The notes beneath the pieces were generated by a model. It made no database searches. It was not told where the DNA came from and saw only the letters and a list, made by a program, of their open reading frames with translations. From assembly GCA_025201365.1 (NCBI GenBank), contig JAIXMF010000006.1, positions 558,001-622,000 on the forward strand: a stretch of DNA of 64,000 nucleotides, in the 5' to 3' direction. Source of the stretch: Syncephalis plumigaleata. Taxonomy: Eukaryota; Zoopagomycota; Zoopagomycetes; Zoopagales; Piptocephalidaceae. The position numbers and the translations under genes are program-made. Every line of letters begins with the position of its first letter. Within the stretch, counting starts at the first letter, position 1. Positions 12,501 through 24,577 of this stretch are shown piece after piece.

Positions 12501-15500
12501 AAGCGGTCTAAATAATGGTGACACTTTAGCAGCATCGTGGTAAACCTCAATAAGCACATCGAGATCCGAGGCGAATGCTGCCTCCGTATTAACCAGTTCA
12601 GAGACGACTAGACGTCGTTTCTCCGCCGCTTCGCCAGTTGCAATGCCGTGTCAGCCTCGGCAATAACATCCGTGATGATTCGCGAGTCTTTAATCTCCAC
12701 GCTACGTGATCGTGATAGTGTGCTAAGACGTGACGTGCGTCGTTGAGTCGATGGATCGGTGAGCGCGTCTAGCGGTTTCGACACACTCGCCGAATCAGCC
12801 GTGTAATAATTGGACGAGGACATACGATGGAATCGAGTGGGTGATTTAAGGGCAGCAAGTGCCAGCATACTCTGCCGACTAAGACGTACTCCCTGGAACA
12901 TTTGGTCGTCGATCTTTAACGAGTTGGCCACGGCACTCCTTGTGATTGGGCTCACCGAGTTAAGTTGTTCCTTTTGATGTTTCTGTAACTCGTCTAATAT
13001 ACCCTTGCCACTGCCTAGATTTGATCCGCCCGTTGCATTAAGCACGGTGGCACGTTGTACCCGACGTGCATCCATGCCCTTGGCACGCTGACGACTAGCC
13101 GAACGAGTGGGTGGCACGGGCGGTGCTTGAGCCTCACGTTGTAGTCCCGATGGTGCCGGTAATGGTTTACTAGGTGAGATGTGACGAACCGCCAATGGAT
13201 CAGTATTGCGACCTGGTGAATGAGTAATATGTGATGATGCCGATGTTGATGCTGATGTTGATGTAGATGCAGCACTAACTACCTCTTCTAATGAGACCGT
13301 ACGATTATGCATCGAATAGGATTTATCGTGTTGTGCCATAGAAGATTTGGATGAACTAGCCTTGCTATCAGCGTCATTACCATTACTACCATCAAGCTCG
13401 GTGCCATTTGGACTGTAAAGTGCCGATTCCGATTTCGATTGTTGCGTATGTTGACCACGACCAAGTCTTGCCTTTTGCGCCGTTATTATCGAATGATTAC
13501 GCGCCTTCTCCTCCATTAGCTGTAACGCTTCCCGACCGAATACCGAGGCAATAGAAGGATGCTTAGCTCGACCAGATGTCGATGTCGATGTCTCCTCTCC
13601 TGGATCGGATGGCATTCTCGTTAACAGAATTGTATTATCACCTGCGGCCTTTGCATCATCAGTTATCTCATCCTCTGACACGACCTTAATCGTCGAGAAC
13701 ACACGTTTACGACGAGTTTGCGCACCGGATTGCGAACGACGTGGTGGACTTTTCGACAATCCACTCAATTCGACGAGTGGCGGTGGTGTCGCCGTACTTG
13801 ACGTCGTCATCGTCAACGGAATACCCTGCGTGGATGTCATGGATGACATTGAAGTGTCGGCGAATGAGGTTTCACATTCAGTTTGCTCGTCATCCGCTTC
13901 ATCACACACTTCGCGTAGATTGGATAAACGTCGCTCGTCCTCCTTTACCCTGTACACGCCGTTGGATTCCTGCGAAGCCTGCTCGAGAATATCCTTGCTG
14001 TATAGTTGTGATCGAGTACGTGGTCGTCGATAGGTGGTCGATTTGCTGTTATTCGATGGAACGCGATTCAAACTGGATGCCGTTACATTTTGTTTCAAAT
14101 TAGTACCAGTTGTCTAGTATTATTCGTGATAATAGCAACAAGGTTAGTATAATCAATCGCACAATTGTTCACTCCTTACTTGTTCACCCTGTTCCTCCAT
14201 TAGTGGTTTGTCATTCGATATCACTTTCCGTTTAATTGATGCCGTTCTAACTAGAGCACTACGTGGTGATTCTACCGGTAAAGGCGAGTCAGTAACCGAT
14301 TCCATGTCCAATTCGACAGTTTTCGCCGCTAACAATGTATTGAGCGATGTATCAATCTTGATTCCATTCGATTTCTTAGCTGGTTCCGATTTCGTCATAG
14401 TAATTGATGTTACTGAAGGTGTCGATGTCGATGCGGATGATGATGATGCCGAATGCATTACCTTAGTAGCTGCCACACCAGATTTAGTATGATTATTAAT
14501 CATCGCTGCATTTTTATCGACTAATACTTGATTGCTTTCTGATTTCTTCGTATTATCTAGTTCATTAGAGGGACGATTGGTGACATACTCCGTAGATGAT
14601 AATGATGATGCATTTGCCATGGAGACTAATTTATCCTTGGACTGAAGTTGATCCTCCATTGCCGTTATAGTTTTAGTAATGGAATCGATACTCGCCAAAT
14701 AGCTTTGTCGTAATGCTTCATCCGCGGCAGGTGTCGATCCAGTAGACGATATCGTTGCAACCGATGTAGGCGACGATAATGACGGTGTACTACCCGATGA
14801 CGCTGCTGTTGCCTCGAATTGAGCACGTAAATCGCTAAATGCTCGTCCTCGCTCCCTAATAACATAGCTGGATGAAATCTCCAATGCCGACTTACTCCCT
14901 GCACTGTATGGACCGGCTCTATTTCGTGGCAACTGTTGCATATCAAGTTTCAATCCACTTTTGGCTGCAATTGCACTAGCAGCATTACCCGATGATTTCG
15001 ATTCATGATGCCGATTACTGTTCTTAGTATTAGATGATGATGATGATGATGATGTCTGACGTAATGATACTGATCGCTGATGATTATTACTATTTTTCAC
15101 TATTGCATTACTAGGAAGTCGCTCATCTAGTAGATTATTATTATGTTTAGATATACCTTCCACTGATTTGGATGTTATTAATGTTGATACGCCTTGTTTA
15201 GATAGTATACTATTTTTCTATATAATATATATATAATATAATATATATATACATTCATGTTAGCTTATATTCAATGAATATCTTTCTTTCTATTCTATTA
15301 CCGTAGCATTAGTGTTCATGTTTGTTGTTTTAGTAGTACCATTACCAGCCTGCGGCAATGGTGCAAACGGTGTATTGGGTGGCACTTTGCCAATTGGTAT
15401 AATGGACCCCGAGTCAGCTGTTAAACCAGGCGAAGTTACACTGTTGTCTTCAGTTGTATCAGCACCTGAAGTCGATGCATTATGAGACGAAGCAGTGACC

Positions 15501-15505
15501 GTCAT
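9520..15505 (-). CDS. Cdc42-type guanine nucleotide exchange factor, DH-BAR-SH3 (Gef1/Tuba-like)
   Basis: Rho GEF with the domain order of S. pombe Gef1 and animal Tuba/DNMBP; these activate Cdc42 at sites of polarity and membrane curvature. A long Ser/Thr-rich N-terminal region (exons 15302-15505, 14180-15217, most of 12315-14113) precedes the DH domain, which starts at LVVSELVNTEAAFASDLDVL and has DLGSLLIKPVQRVLKYPLL (11894-11995). The BAR domain follows (LQKRFNRNTRKLLQKAG, IQATSLEDVYLVVRDPLW, REPIERLLELYKGPQAVINK, EGEFGFTTLLMELSVVNGSW). The C-terminal SH3 is in 9520-9747 (LYPYTPASAESGQLSL, DWWYGKDLDTGSVGWFPASY). One exon is only 5 nt long (11589-11593). Apparent one-base losses lie near 12637 and at the T run at about 12047-12050. 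Start: first ATG in frame, inferred. Confidence 0.85.
11589..11593 (-). other. 5-nt microexon inside the GEF gene
   Basis: Minus-strand ATACG is flanked by TTAG at its 5' side and GTAAGT at its 3' side. It joins VD| and |HGLQKRF in frame as D-I-R-H (exons 11687-11842 and 11430-11502). Without it the frame is lost. This shows that the organism splices exons of only a few bases in an ordinary gene. Confidence 0.75.
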
Positions 15506-16671
15506 CACACTCGTCAATATATAATATCTGTGTGTGTGTATATCTCTTGAATATTAGGACACCCTGTCTCGAAAAGTACTAACAATATAAATATGGCTGA
15601 CTAGCTAATAAGAAGACTAGTCAATACCGCTGAATACTTGTTCATGAACTCGCAGTATATAATACGTAAGTTACAAGTGGCGACGTTTGCCAATTAGAAT
15701 TCAGAATACAATAGTAATTGACTATCAAAGTAGACCACAATAGAAGGAAAGCGAGAGTGAAATAAATGAAGATGGTGTCGACAACGCCACAAGAAGACAG
15801 AAATACGCATATAAAGACAAGGAATCACGGTAAAGAAACAACAACTACAACAATCACAATAGCGATAAAACTAATTGCTACCTGATGGGATGACTATTAT
15901 TATCGTGGTCGTAGTACTAGTATTATAGTACTACTACTAGTAGTAGAAGTAGTAGGAGTAGTAAGTAACAAAGTATTCAGGTAGATAGATGAGCTAGTTA
16001 ATGATGAAGGAAGAATAGTAGGAGTAGTAGGAGTAGCCTTCTTAATAATCTATAAGAAGGAGCAAATTGGTTTTATGACAGAAAAACAAGTGGTAGCCGT
16101 GTGCAGTAGCAGCTGGTATTGCCATTGATACAGGCTTTTATCACGCTCTAGCCAAACCAAAACCAAACCAAACGAAACTGTTATGGTAGAGTGTCAGTGT
16201 TGGAGGTGGAGGTGGAGAGGTGCAGTTGGTGTGTGTGTCTTAGCCCCTTGAATGGGTAAACGCGTGACTGATTATAACAGGGATTATCTCTTTCTCTCTC
16301 TCTGTCATTCATTCATTCACTCACTCTCACATTCACACTTACTTTAATAGGTGCCGCACTATCAATATTTGCTATTATTACTAGTATCGTCATTATTAGC
16401 ATACGATTATGAAACACTCATTCGATAGCTGATTTTACATGCATTCTATTCCAATATTAAGCATATTAACCTTGTACACTAGCATATGAATATATATATG
16501 AGTACATCTGATAGTTACCATGTTATATAAGCAGCGCTATTATCATTATAAACTGAGTTAGTGCGGTGTTTCACTGAGTAACAACAGATATATTTTCAAC
16601 ACACAAGTAATTACTAAAAATGGCATATGGCATATTTATTAGAATGAATAGCCATCAAAATGCCAGCTTAT
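15506..16671. other. Intergenic, 1.2 kb, upstream of the GEF gene
   Basis: AT-rich spacer with TAG/TAC runs (about 15900-15965 and 16017-16037) and a CT-rich tract (about 16286-16330). A minus-strand AG...GTAAGT pair near 16334-16355 could bound a short 5' UTR exon of the GEF gene. No coding gene is supported. Confidence 0.45.
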
Positions 16672-17507
16672 TTATGATGCTTTAGCAACTTGAGCTGCAG
16701 GAAGTGTAAAGGGTGTGCCTTCATTCGATTGACGTCCATTCATCATGGGCCCACCCAAGGTACGATATTCCATTGTAGAAAGAGTTTGACATTTTGTTTA
16801 CTAATACATATACATACATATCATATAATTATTAGTGACTTCATCTATAATACATAAATGTCATCATTATATTATTATTATTAGTTACCTTCCAAATGAA
16901 CGACGAATATCGGTAAAGCTGTATTTCTGTGTTTGTCTACGTAGTTTTAACTTGGCCTCTTCAACAGATAGAACCAATGTATCCCATACGGTAACTTGAT
17001 TGTTAGCCTAGTATCATCGATGAGTATTAGCACGATGAGTATCATTGATACTAATTCAATGTTGTACTTGCATGTGATTTACTATCGTATTCTGCAACAA
17101 GATTAACATAGAGCTGTTTCGTATTCCAACTGAATAGTGGTGTTAAATCTAATAGCAAGTAAGCAAACTATTGTATTAAAGAGTGTTATGTCTCCGCTTT
17201 ACCCGCATCCAAATCTATCTCGGTGAATACATGGTCGCGTGCATCACCACCATCACTATAATAGGGATCATAACTACCGTGGAAGCTAGAATAAATACGC
17301 GTATTATTACGATGAATATTATAGAATGAAACAAGCTACATCATCTATCGATTACTTACACTTGAATATTATTGACAGCAATAGAGGCAGTAGGTGCTAG
17401 ATGAGGTAGACTCAACCAGCCTGATAATGCCACAACGGCAATAGTATTAATAGACCGGTAGTGGCTGTGGCTGTAACCGCACCAAGTCGTTGTAGTAGCG
17501 AGTACAT
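16672..17507 (-). CDS. SPC3: Signal peptidase complex subunit 3 (Spc3/SPCS3)
   Basis: Essential ER type II membrane subunit of signal peptidase. The first exon (to 17507) encodes MYSLLQRLGAVTATATTG and a hydrophobic anchor ending SIAVNNIQV. The next give DLDADLTPLFSWNTKQLYVN (across a junction), LVAEYDSKSH, then NNQVTVWDTLVLSVEEAKLK and YSFTDIRRSFG, and finally NVKLFLQWNIVPWVGP, all in family order. The intron after YDSKSH uses a GC donor (GCAAGT, 17066-17071). Two apparent one-base losses break the frame: one in the signal anchor near 17440-17460 and one in the GGGCCC run near 16747-16752. The gene is otherwise full length (about 190 aa). Stop TAA at 16672-16674. Confidence 0.85.
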
Positions 17508-17802
17508 GACAATAACAAGTTAAACAAGGAAGGGTGAGAGCAGCGTAGATGGAATCAGAAAAGTAATCAAACGAGAACAATCAATAGAAAGACGTGGAAG
17601 ATACCAAAAAGAGAAGGATATGAATTAGCAATGCTTATGATGATGATGATGATGATGATGATGATTGTGTATTTCCTCTCTCTTTCTATTTATTATAGAT
17701 GAATATATACAAATACACTAGTATGCAATAGTAGTAATAGACATTGATCAATTGTATTCATACGATAATAATGGTATGGTTTATTAATTATAATCCATAG
17801 GG

Positions 17803-18900
17803 TTAAGCTTTGTTTTGTGATATCACATCGACCATCCTATATGTATACAAACATACAAAGTATTAGCCATTTGTATGTCACAGAAATACACCGCTGTCAT
17901 TCCTAGTCACATACCAATCTAATCCTTCTGTTAGACCTTCACCTTTAACGGCGCTTGTTTTAAAGATTGTCCAGGTTCGATGGCGTAGATCGCTTAGTCC
18001 AAGTGCCTCGGTCACTTCTACTTCAGTCATGGCTCCCGGCATATCCTAATCATTAATCGTGTTAGCAGTGTAATTACTATCTCTAATACAGTTGATACTT
18101 GCCTGTTTATTGGCAAATACTAATAGTACGGCATCCTTTAATTCAGCTTCCTATATTACATTGTAAGATAACGTAGAATACACAAGATATCAATACTCAT
18201 AGTACAATAGAATATTAATCATTTACCTCCAACATTGACATCAACTCCTCTTTACTTGTACTAATTCGATCACGATCACAACTGTCCACCACGTAAATGA
18301 CAGCATCGGTATTGGCATAGTAACACGCCAATATGGACTAGAATGAATGATGATTAACCGGTGAATACAATATCTATGAGTATTATCTTACCGAATACTC
18401 GTCTGACCACCAAGATCCCATACTAATTTCATCATTCAGTATATACTACCAATTATACAATCAATTGATTGCTTGCTTGATGGCTGGCTACTTGCCTTGG
18501 AACTTGATATTCTTATAGGTCACCGTTTCCATATTGAATCCAATAGCTATAGCGTGGAATATGTAGTAATAGCATGGTTATTGTAAGCTATCCCTTCTCA
18601 TCACCATAGTTAATCCTTCATAACATACTTGGAATAGTGGAGATAACTTCTCCCAACTAGTTATTTGTGTTAGCACACGTATATATATATATCACTCTAT
18701 TATTATTGTCGTCATTCTACAACTTGCTTACCTGCATTCGGTAGAGTATAGTCGTTTTACCGGCACCATCTAATCCAGAATGAGGATGCGCACATCCTTC
18801 TCGCCCCATAAACGACTGAATACACTAGAGAATAGTTGGCCTGTACAAGTAGACTACGTTGGTGAACACATAGACTTGTTGTCTCGCTCTACTTACCCAT
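17803..18900 (-). CDS. ARL1: ADP-ribosylation factor-like GTPase Arl1
   Basis: Golgi-associated small GTPase that recruits GRIP-domain golgins. The start exon is ATG G (18897-18900), followed by an intron. It continues [20 protein letters not shown] with Gly2 for myristoylation. Motifs in order: GLDGAGKTT (P loop), [20 protein letters not shown] (switch 1), [14 protein letters not shown] (switch 2, with the G3 box WDLGGQ), VFANKQDMPGA (G4), [18 protein letters not shown] (G5). The VFANKQD and trans-Golgi type C terminus favour Arl1 over Arf1. At least eight exons, one of 28 nt. Two introns use GC donors (18490-18495 and 18097-18102). Two bases appear lost: a G in the P-loop codons near 18775 and a T near 18325 (WRCYY). 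Confidence 0.9.
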
Positions 18901-19215
18901 AGTCAAATAGGTTGCAAGGTAACAATGAATTTAAACGAGGAAAAGAAACTTGAATTCGGTAGGCAAGTAGGCGAAGGCGGACTATTATTTGGCTGTGATA
19001 AATAAAAGAAATCGTCATTAACCCTAAAAGATGATTTACATTAATTAATTACATTTTATTATGATCAAAGTAAACGTTTGTTTAATTCCTATTGTATTAT
19101 ATGTTAACGGTTTATGAATACAAATAAATGCGCAAAATTATAACAAACAACGACAAGTGTAGTTGAGAAGAAATGGAAATGGAAATAGAATAGAAATAAT
19201 AAGTAAAATAAACAT
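18901..19215. other. Intergenic, Arl1 promoter side
   Basis: AT-rich spacer of 315 bases between the Arl1 start and the 3' end of the ankyrin gene. Nothing else recognised. Confidence 0.5.
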
Positions 19216-22200
19216 TTAAGACTCGATGGCTAATGGTTGTCCGCATAATTCGCTAAGGGTTCGCATCTTGTTCATGTACTCCTTACGCTTACGAGTCAAT
19301 ACTAGACTCATCTTGTTGTGCATTTCTGAACTAGGATCACCACAGATTGACGTGATGTCACACTACGATTGGCTTGTAGCACGGTCTTCTCTAGTATGGT
19401 GATCTCTGCACGTAGGCGGGTAAGTCGTTCGAGTGACTCGGCAACTACCGGATCATCGCCACGACGACGAGCTGCTTCGGCCCATAATTTTGCACTGGCG
19501 TGAGATCATCGGGTGTACGGACATGACGTAGACGATTCTGTCGAGTGGCAGATGATGTCATTCCATTGACAGTATTCATGTTGGATGAGACCAGCATCGA
19601 CATACGACGAGTCTCGATGCCTGTATCGCTAACACCGCTGCTAATCTGATCGGCTAATGATGCATCAGTCTCGGAGGCTGTAACACGATGTCCTCGATGA
19701 GTGGCAGTTGATGAATTTACAGATTTTTGCTGTTGCTTTTGCTGTTGCTGTTGTTGTTGCTGGCGTAGTTGCATGCGAAGCGTGTCCAATTCCGTAAGCG
19801 TCGATGAACGTTCGTGTAGTTCATTCTCTACCATGGATGGAGTGGCATTCATCATTGAACTAGGTGTCAATAAGCCTAGATCAAGTTTATTCTCACCAAA
19901 TTTATCCATCGTGATTGATACGCGTGGTTTCACTTCAATGTCACTATTATAGCTACGGGAACGTGCCATAGAAGGCGAGCTATTGCCGCTGTAACATGCA
20001 TTGCCATCGGCATCAGCTGAATGGAGAGCAGAATCGGTGGTGCCACTAAGTACGGATGTTGCACTATCCAACGGGCTCATCATCGAATCGGATACAAATG
20101 TGTCGGCGCTTGACACCCAACTTAATGGACTTTGATTGGCATCCGACGACGATTGACCTAGTTCAATGTTGCTACTACTACGACGCATAGCTATACTCTC
20201 CGTGAGATCTCGTTGCTGTAGACGTGGTTGGGCGAGCGTAGTAGTGCATTGCCTGTACTTGAGGAAGCGGCCATAAGTCGTGGTCGTGGTCGACGTGTTG
20301 ATCCGTTTAGCGCCAACTGACCAGTGGGATCATCAAAGTAGCCGCCAAATGTTGGCATCGATCGGAAGGAGGCCGATGTAGAGACGGATGAGCTAGAACC
20401 ACGACGTCGATGCGTGTTTGGTTGATGTCCATTAATGCTATTACTACCGCCACCGCCACCATTAATAGTGATACCGTTACCCAGACCAGTGGACACGCCT
20501 AATGCTGTATGATTGAGTGTGGCATCAAGTTGTCGGCTGAACATCGACATGGCACTGTCCAGATCACCGGTGGAATCCTCGTCCATGAGCTTCTTACGTA
20601 CTTGTTCCAATACGACACGTACAAGTTTCTCATTACGTTCCCGTTGAACACGCAACTCTTGCGCGTACGTTTCCAAGTGTTCCGCCAAATGATCACGCTG
20701 CCAACGTGCTCGATTCAATGCTCGTAGGATTCGACGTTGTCGGTGTTGTCGTACGTTTACCGTAGCACCTGTAGCATCCTCAACATTCTCATCATTACCA
20801 TCAGCTTTGTCATTATCAATGTCATTCATGGTATTCAATGGATCATCATCGCCTTCATGATCACTGGAGGATGGTGAGGCTGCTGCCATATAAATACGAT
20901 GGCCATCCGGTAGCTCAAGTTGCCATGGTTCGGCTAATGCTTCAGCATGTTGCAACACTTGCGTTTGTCTGTTTGCATCGCCCTTTAGTCGTTCGTGCAA
21001 TTGAGCAATCTGTGTCGAGGCATTCGTTTGTTCCTGCTTCAGGCGTTGCTCAGCCTTACGCCAATGCTCATGTGAACTACGTAGTTGTACTTCGAGTGCT
21101 TCCTCACGTTCATCGGCCTCTTCTCGCTGAATTCGTATTTTACGCTCCAGTTGCATGATTCGTTGTTCATCGATATTACTAGCAAGTGGCGTTGCTAACA
21201 TTGCATCATCCGCTGCCGTGTCACTTCCTGATCCCTCTGAATTGCTATCATCATCACCATCATCATTGGAAGTTAACATGTCATTTGTACGAGCTTGATG
21301 ACGAGACGATTCATCCGCGGTCAATGAATCGGACGACACTGTATCGGCGTTATCTCGCTCCTGTCGACGTATCTTCTGTTCCAATTGATCAATAAATCGA
21401 CATTGCACCTCTCGATCACATAGCAGTTGAGTAAGCGCGCGATGAATACGCTCATGACCATCTTTGGCTCGTTTCAATCGGGTTTGCGTTTCTTGATCGG
21501 GTGAATAGGCGACTTCATCCTCCGCTAGTCTAAGCGCTTGAGCCGCTCGCATCTCCTGTTTCTTTAGATTTTGAATATCCACCTGGATCTCATTGACATT
21601 CTCCTGTCGAATTTCCAATTGCAAACGAAGTCCTGCATCGATGGTTGCTCCGCCCGTTTCATTGATGGATCGCACGTGACGTTGACGATGGAGACGACGT
21701 CTACGTTTACTACGTCGACGACTTGTCGATTTAGTACTAGTTGATTGTGACTGTGACTGTTGCAGCTGTTGCTTGATCAATTCAGATGATGTCTCCGGCA
21801 TTGGCTGTTCAGGAATAACTAACGATTACGTCGTCGTCTGTCGACACCACCGTCTGTTTCATTTTCATCAGTGGAAGCGATGGCGTTGTTGGCCCGTTGG
21901 CATCATAATGACCATCGTCGTCATCATCCAATGAATGCTCCTCGTTTGCATTATACACGGATAGACGATTTTTGCCCATATTTCGCTCGGCCAGTGAGTC
22001 GGCTAGCATGACGAGTTCCTCGATTGAATCGGTGGGTGCTTGACCAAATGTATTTCGAATATTGCCACGTGTAGCAACGGGGATTGATCTTTCTGTACTG
22101 CTATTACTGTTACTACGTGAGATTTGTCCCGATGTGGTCGTATTGGCCGGTAGTGCTGATGATAAGGGTGTTTCATTCTGACCTACTGCCGTCAACGAGA

Positions 22201-24577
22201 TACGTACACCAGATGACATATCCTGATTTGCAAATTCATTTGTCGATGTAATCTCACGGATGTAGTTGCTTCTGTTGCTGTTGAAAATTGTAGATTATGA
22301 TTTGCCGGATGACCATGCAATGTCGCGCCATACTGCTGACGGTGAGTTGTCGTGGTTGTTGTAACAGCCGGATCGGTTAGTCGACGTGTTAGGTCACCGC
22401 CTACACGACTACGATCATCGTGACTTTGAAAGCGACGGTGAAGATTTCGCGGTGCTAGCGATGATGTTTCGCTATTATCACTGACTAGGCCCTCCTTGCC
22501 TTGTAGCGTGATATGCAGACGCGGTGGAGGGGAACGGGGGAGTGGACTACCATGTGGCACCTCGCCTTCCACGTACACTGTAGACGAGTTACTCTGAAGG
22601 AGGGAGAAGCGTAATTGTGATGATGTCGCCGTAGACGAACGAGTATGACCTGGACGGCGTGGCACTGCCTCACTCGTTCGAGTGTCTGCAACTGCACGAG
22701 GCATTTTCTCGATATCCGTGTTATTGATTAGAGCAGGAATAGGCTCATCGATAGTTGTCGGTTGAATAACGGGAGAAAAGGAGGGAGGTGTTGAAGGAGG
22801 TAAGGGAAAGTCGTCGGTTAATCGTCTCAACTCCTCGTCCATATGTGTATGACGTTGAGTGTGACCGCGTACCTCTGTGCCGCCACCACCACCTAATGAA
22901 TTGTTATGACACTAAAGTAGGCCAAGGCGTACACAAACACATGTTTGCGTACATGTGTGTAAGGATTGAGATCAGGTTAGATTAACAGAAATAATAACAA
23001 TAATAGCAATACTATTATCATCATTACTACTACTTACATTAGTCATGGCGATTTTACTTGATGCCGTCACTGCCACTGCTGATGCTGCCACTGCCGCCAC
23101 TGCTGATTGTCGTAGTAGTGTCTCGGGTGGTGTAGTTGATGGTGGCGGTGGAATGGCAGGTGGTGAAGGTGGCATTCGTGCACGTTGCAACTGCTGTTTC
23201 TGCGCTGTTTCTTGACATAATTTATGCAGTGAAGAATGAGCGGCTGTTGCTTGCGGACCATTGGCAGCTTTCTCGGCCAACGCTACCACATTCCGACCTT
23301 GTTGATCCACTGCCAACACTGATGCACCATGACGCAGCAATACATGCGTCACTTCTCGTTTGCCATTAGTAACTGGATTAGGTGATGGAGTACGATGTCG
23401 GTAAAATGCAATACGTGTGTTTGTAGTTAGCATACTATGATATGATATGATATGTGATGATAATGAAATGGGAAAAAAAGTGTGAAAAGGCATCATTCGA
23501 GCAACTATTATCCTTTAAATGTAACTAGCTTGACCCCTTTCCTCCTCCTCTTCTTCTTCCTCTAGTACTACTACTGCTACTTTGATCCGCACACGTGTCT
23601 CATCATTGCTTTATCCGCTTACCTGCGTGCATTAATGCCGTACGACGTTCCGAATCACGACCATCTACCGCAACAGGCGGTCTTGTAGTTAATAATAATT
23701 CAACAGTACGTGGCTTTCCCAGGAATGCCGCCAGTCCTAATGGTGTCATGTTCATGGCAGCAGTGGCTGGTGTTTCACGTGTAACACGGGATAGTTGTGG
23801 GTGGCACAACAAATGTTCCCGTAGAATGGTTAAATGCGATGGGTGCTCCAATGAGAGGTACATACGATTGCGGCTGCGCCCTCAGTTATATCCTGGCCAA
23901 ATAACGCACAATGCAGAACGGTCCTAGTTGCAAACAGGAGACAATAAATAATGATACAGGAGAGATGTTCAGCTGATATGTTAAACGCACAATAATCACA
24001 ACAACGACATGTAGCAAACGGAGAAATGAGTACGGAAAAGAAAACAAAAAAGGGAATGAAACGGAAACACGAAACGGGTACGAGGCATTACGGGAGCAGA
24101 ACAATAAACGAGCCATCCATACACGTTCAACGTTTCAAACAATGGCCATATAAGTAGCGTTATAGAGCCATGACCACGATGACATGTAACAAAGGAGAAA
24201 ATACTAAGTAGACAAAGGGAAGACGCGAGTAATAGGTAACCTACCTGCCTAATCCATCGAGTTGATTAACGTCTGCACCGGCTTCCAATAGAATTGAACT
24301 GCCTCCACATGTCCCGCTAGGATTGCTATGTGCAATGGATATGCCGCATAAGTATCGATGACCCCGCCATTGTTTTGTGTATTGTACGAATCACCGGCAT
24401 TAGCGAACAATGCGGAGGGCGTTCGTTGACACGTCCAAGTTAAATCGGGTGTATTAGGATTGTGCTTGTGTTCGCCGTATCTACACCATGCTGAGCAGTG
24501 CCAGTCTTGTTACTTCCATCTAGAAGCTGACGTAATAAATTAATATTATTGTCGGCGGCTGCCTGACACAATGTCAT
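19216..24577 (-). CDS. Large ankyrin-repeat and coiled-coil protein, unknown function
   Basis: I do not recognise the family. The N-terminal third has degenerate ankyrin repeats: LCQAAADNNINLLRQLLDGS, PLHIAILAGHVEAV, LLEAGADVNQLDGLG, TVLHCALFGQD, MTPLGLAAFLGKPRTVELLL, THVLLRHGASVLAVDQQG. After a Pro/Ala linker and a Ser/Thr-rich region (21.8-22.9 kb) comes a long charged coiled coil (20.2-21.8 kb; IDQLEQKIRRQ, MQLERKIRIQREEADEREEA, HLAETYAQELRVQRERNEK-like). Then a Ser/Gln-rich segment with a polyQ run leads to a conserved-looking C terminus (LWAEAARRRGDDPVVAESLE, then KRKEYMNKMRTLSELCGQPL). Several apparent one-base losses split the frame, for example near 24450, 24286, 23866, 22210, 19500 and 19345. 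The start at 24577 is uncertain and 5' exons may lie further right. A scaffold role is inference only. Confidence 0.6.

Noticed and set aside
13741-14103. Plus-strand ORFs opposite the GEF and ankyrin genes
   Set aside because: They are shadows of the minus-strand coding exons, with no family signature of their own.
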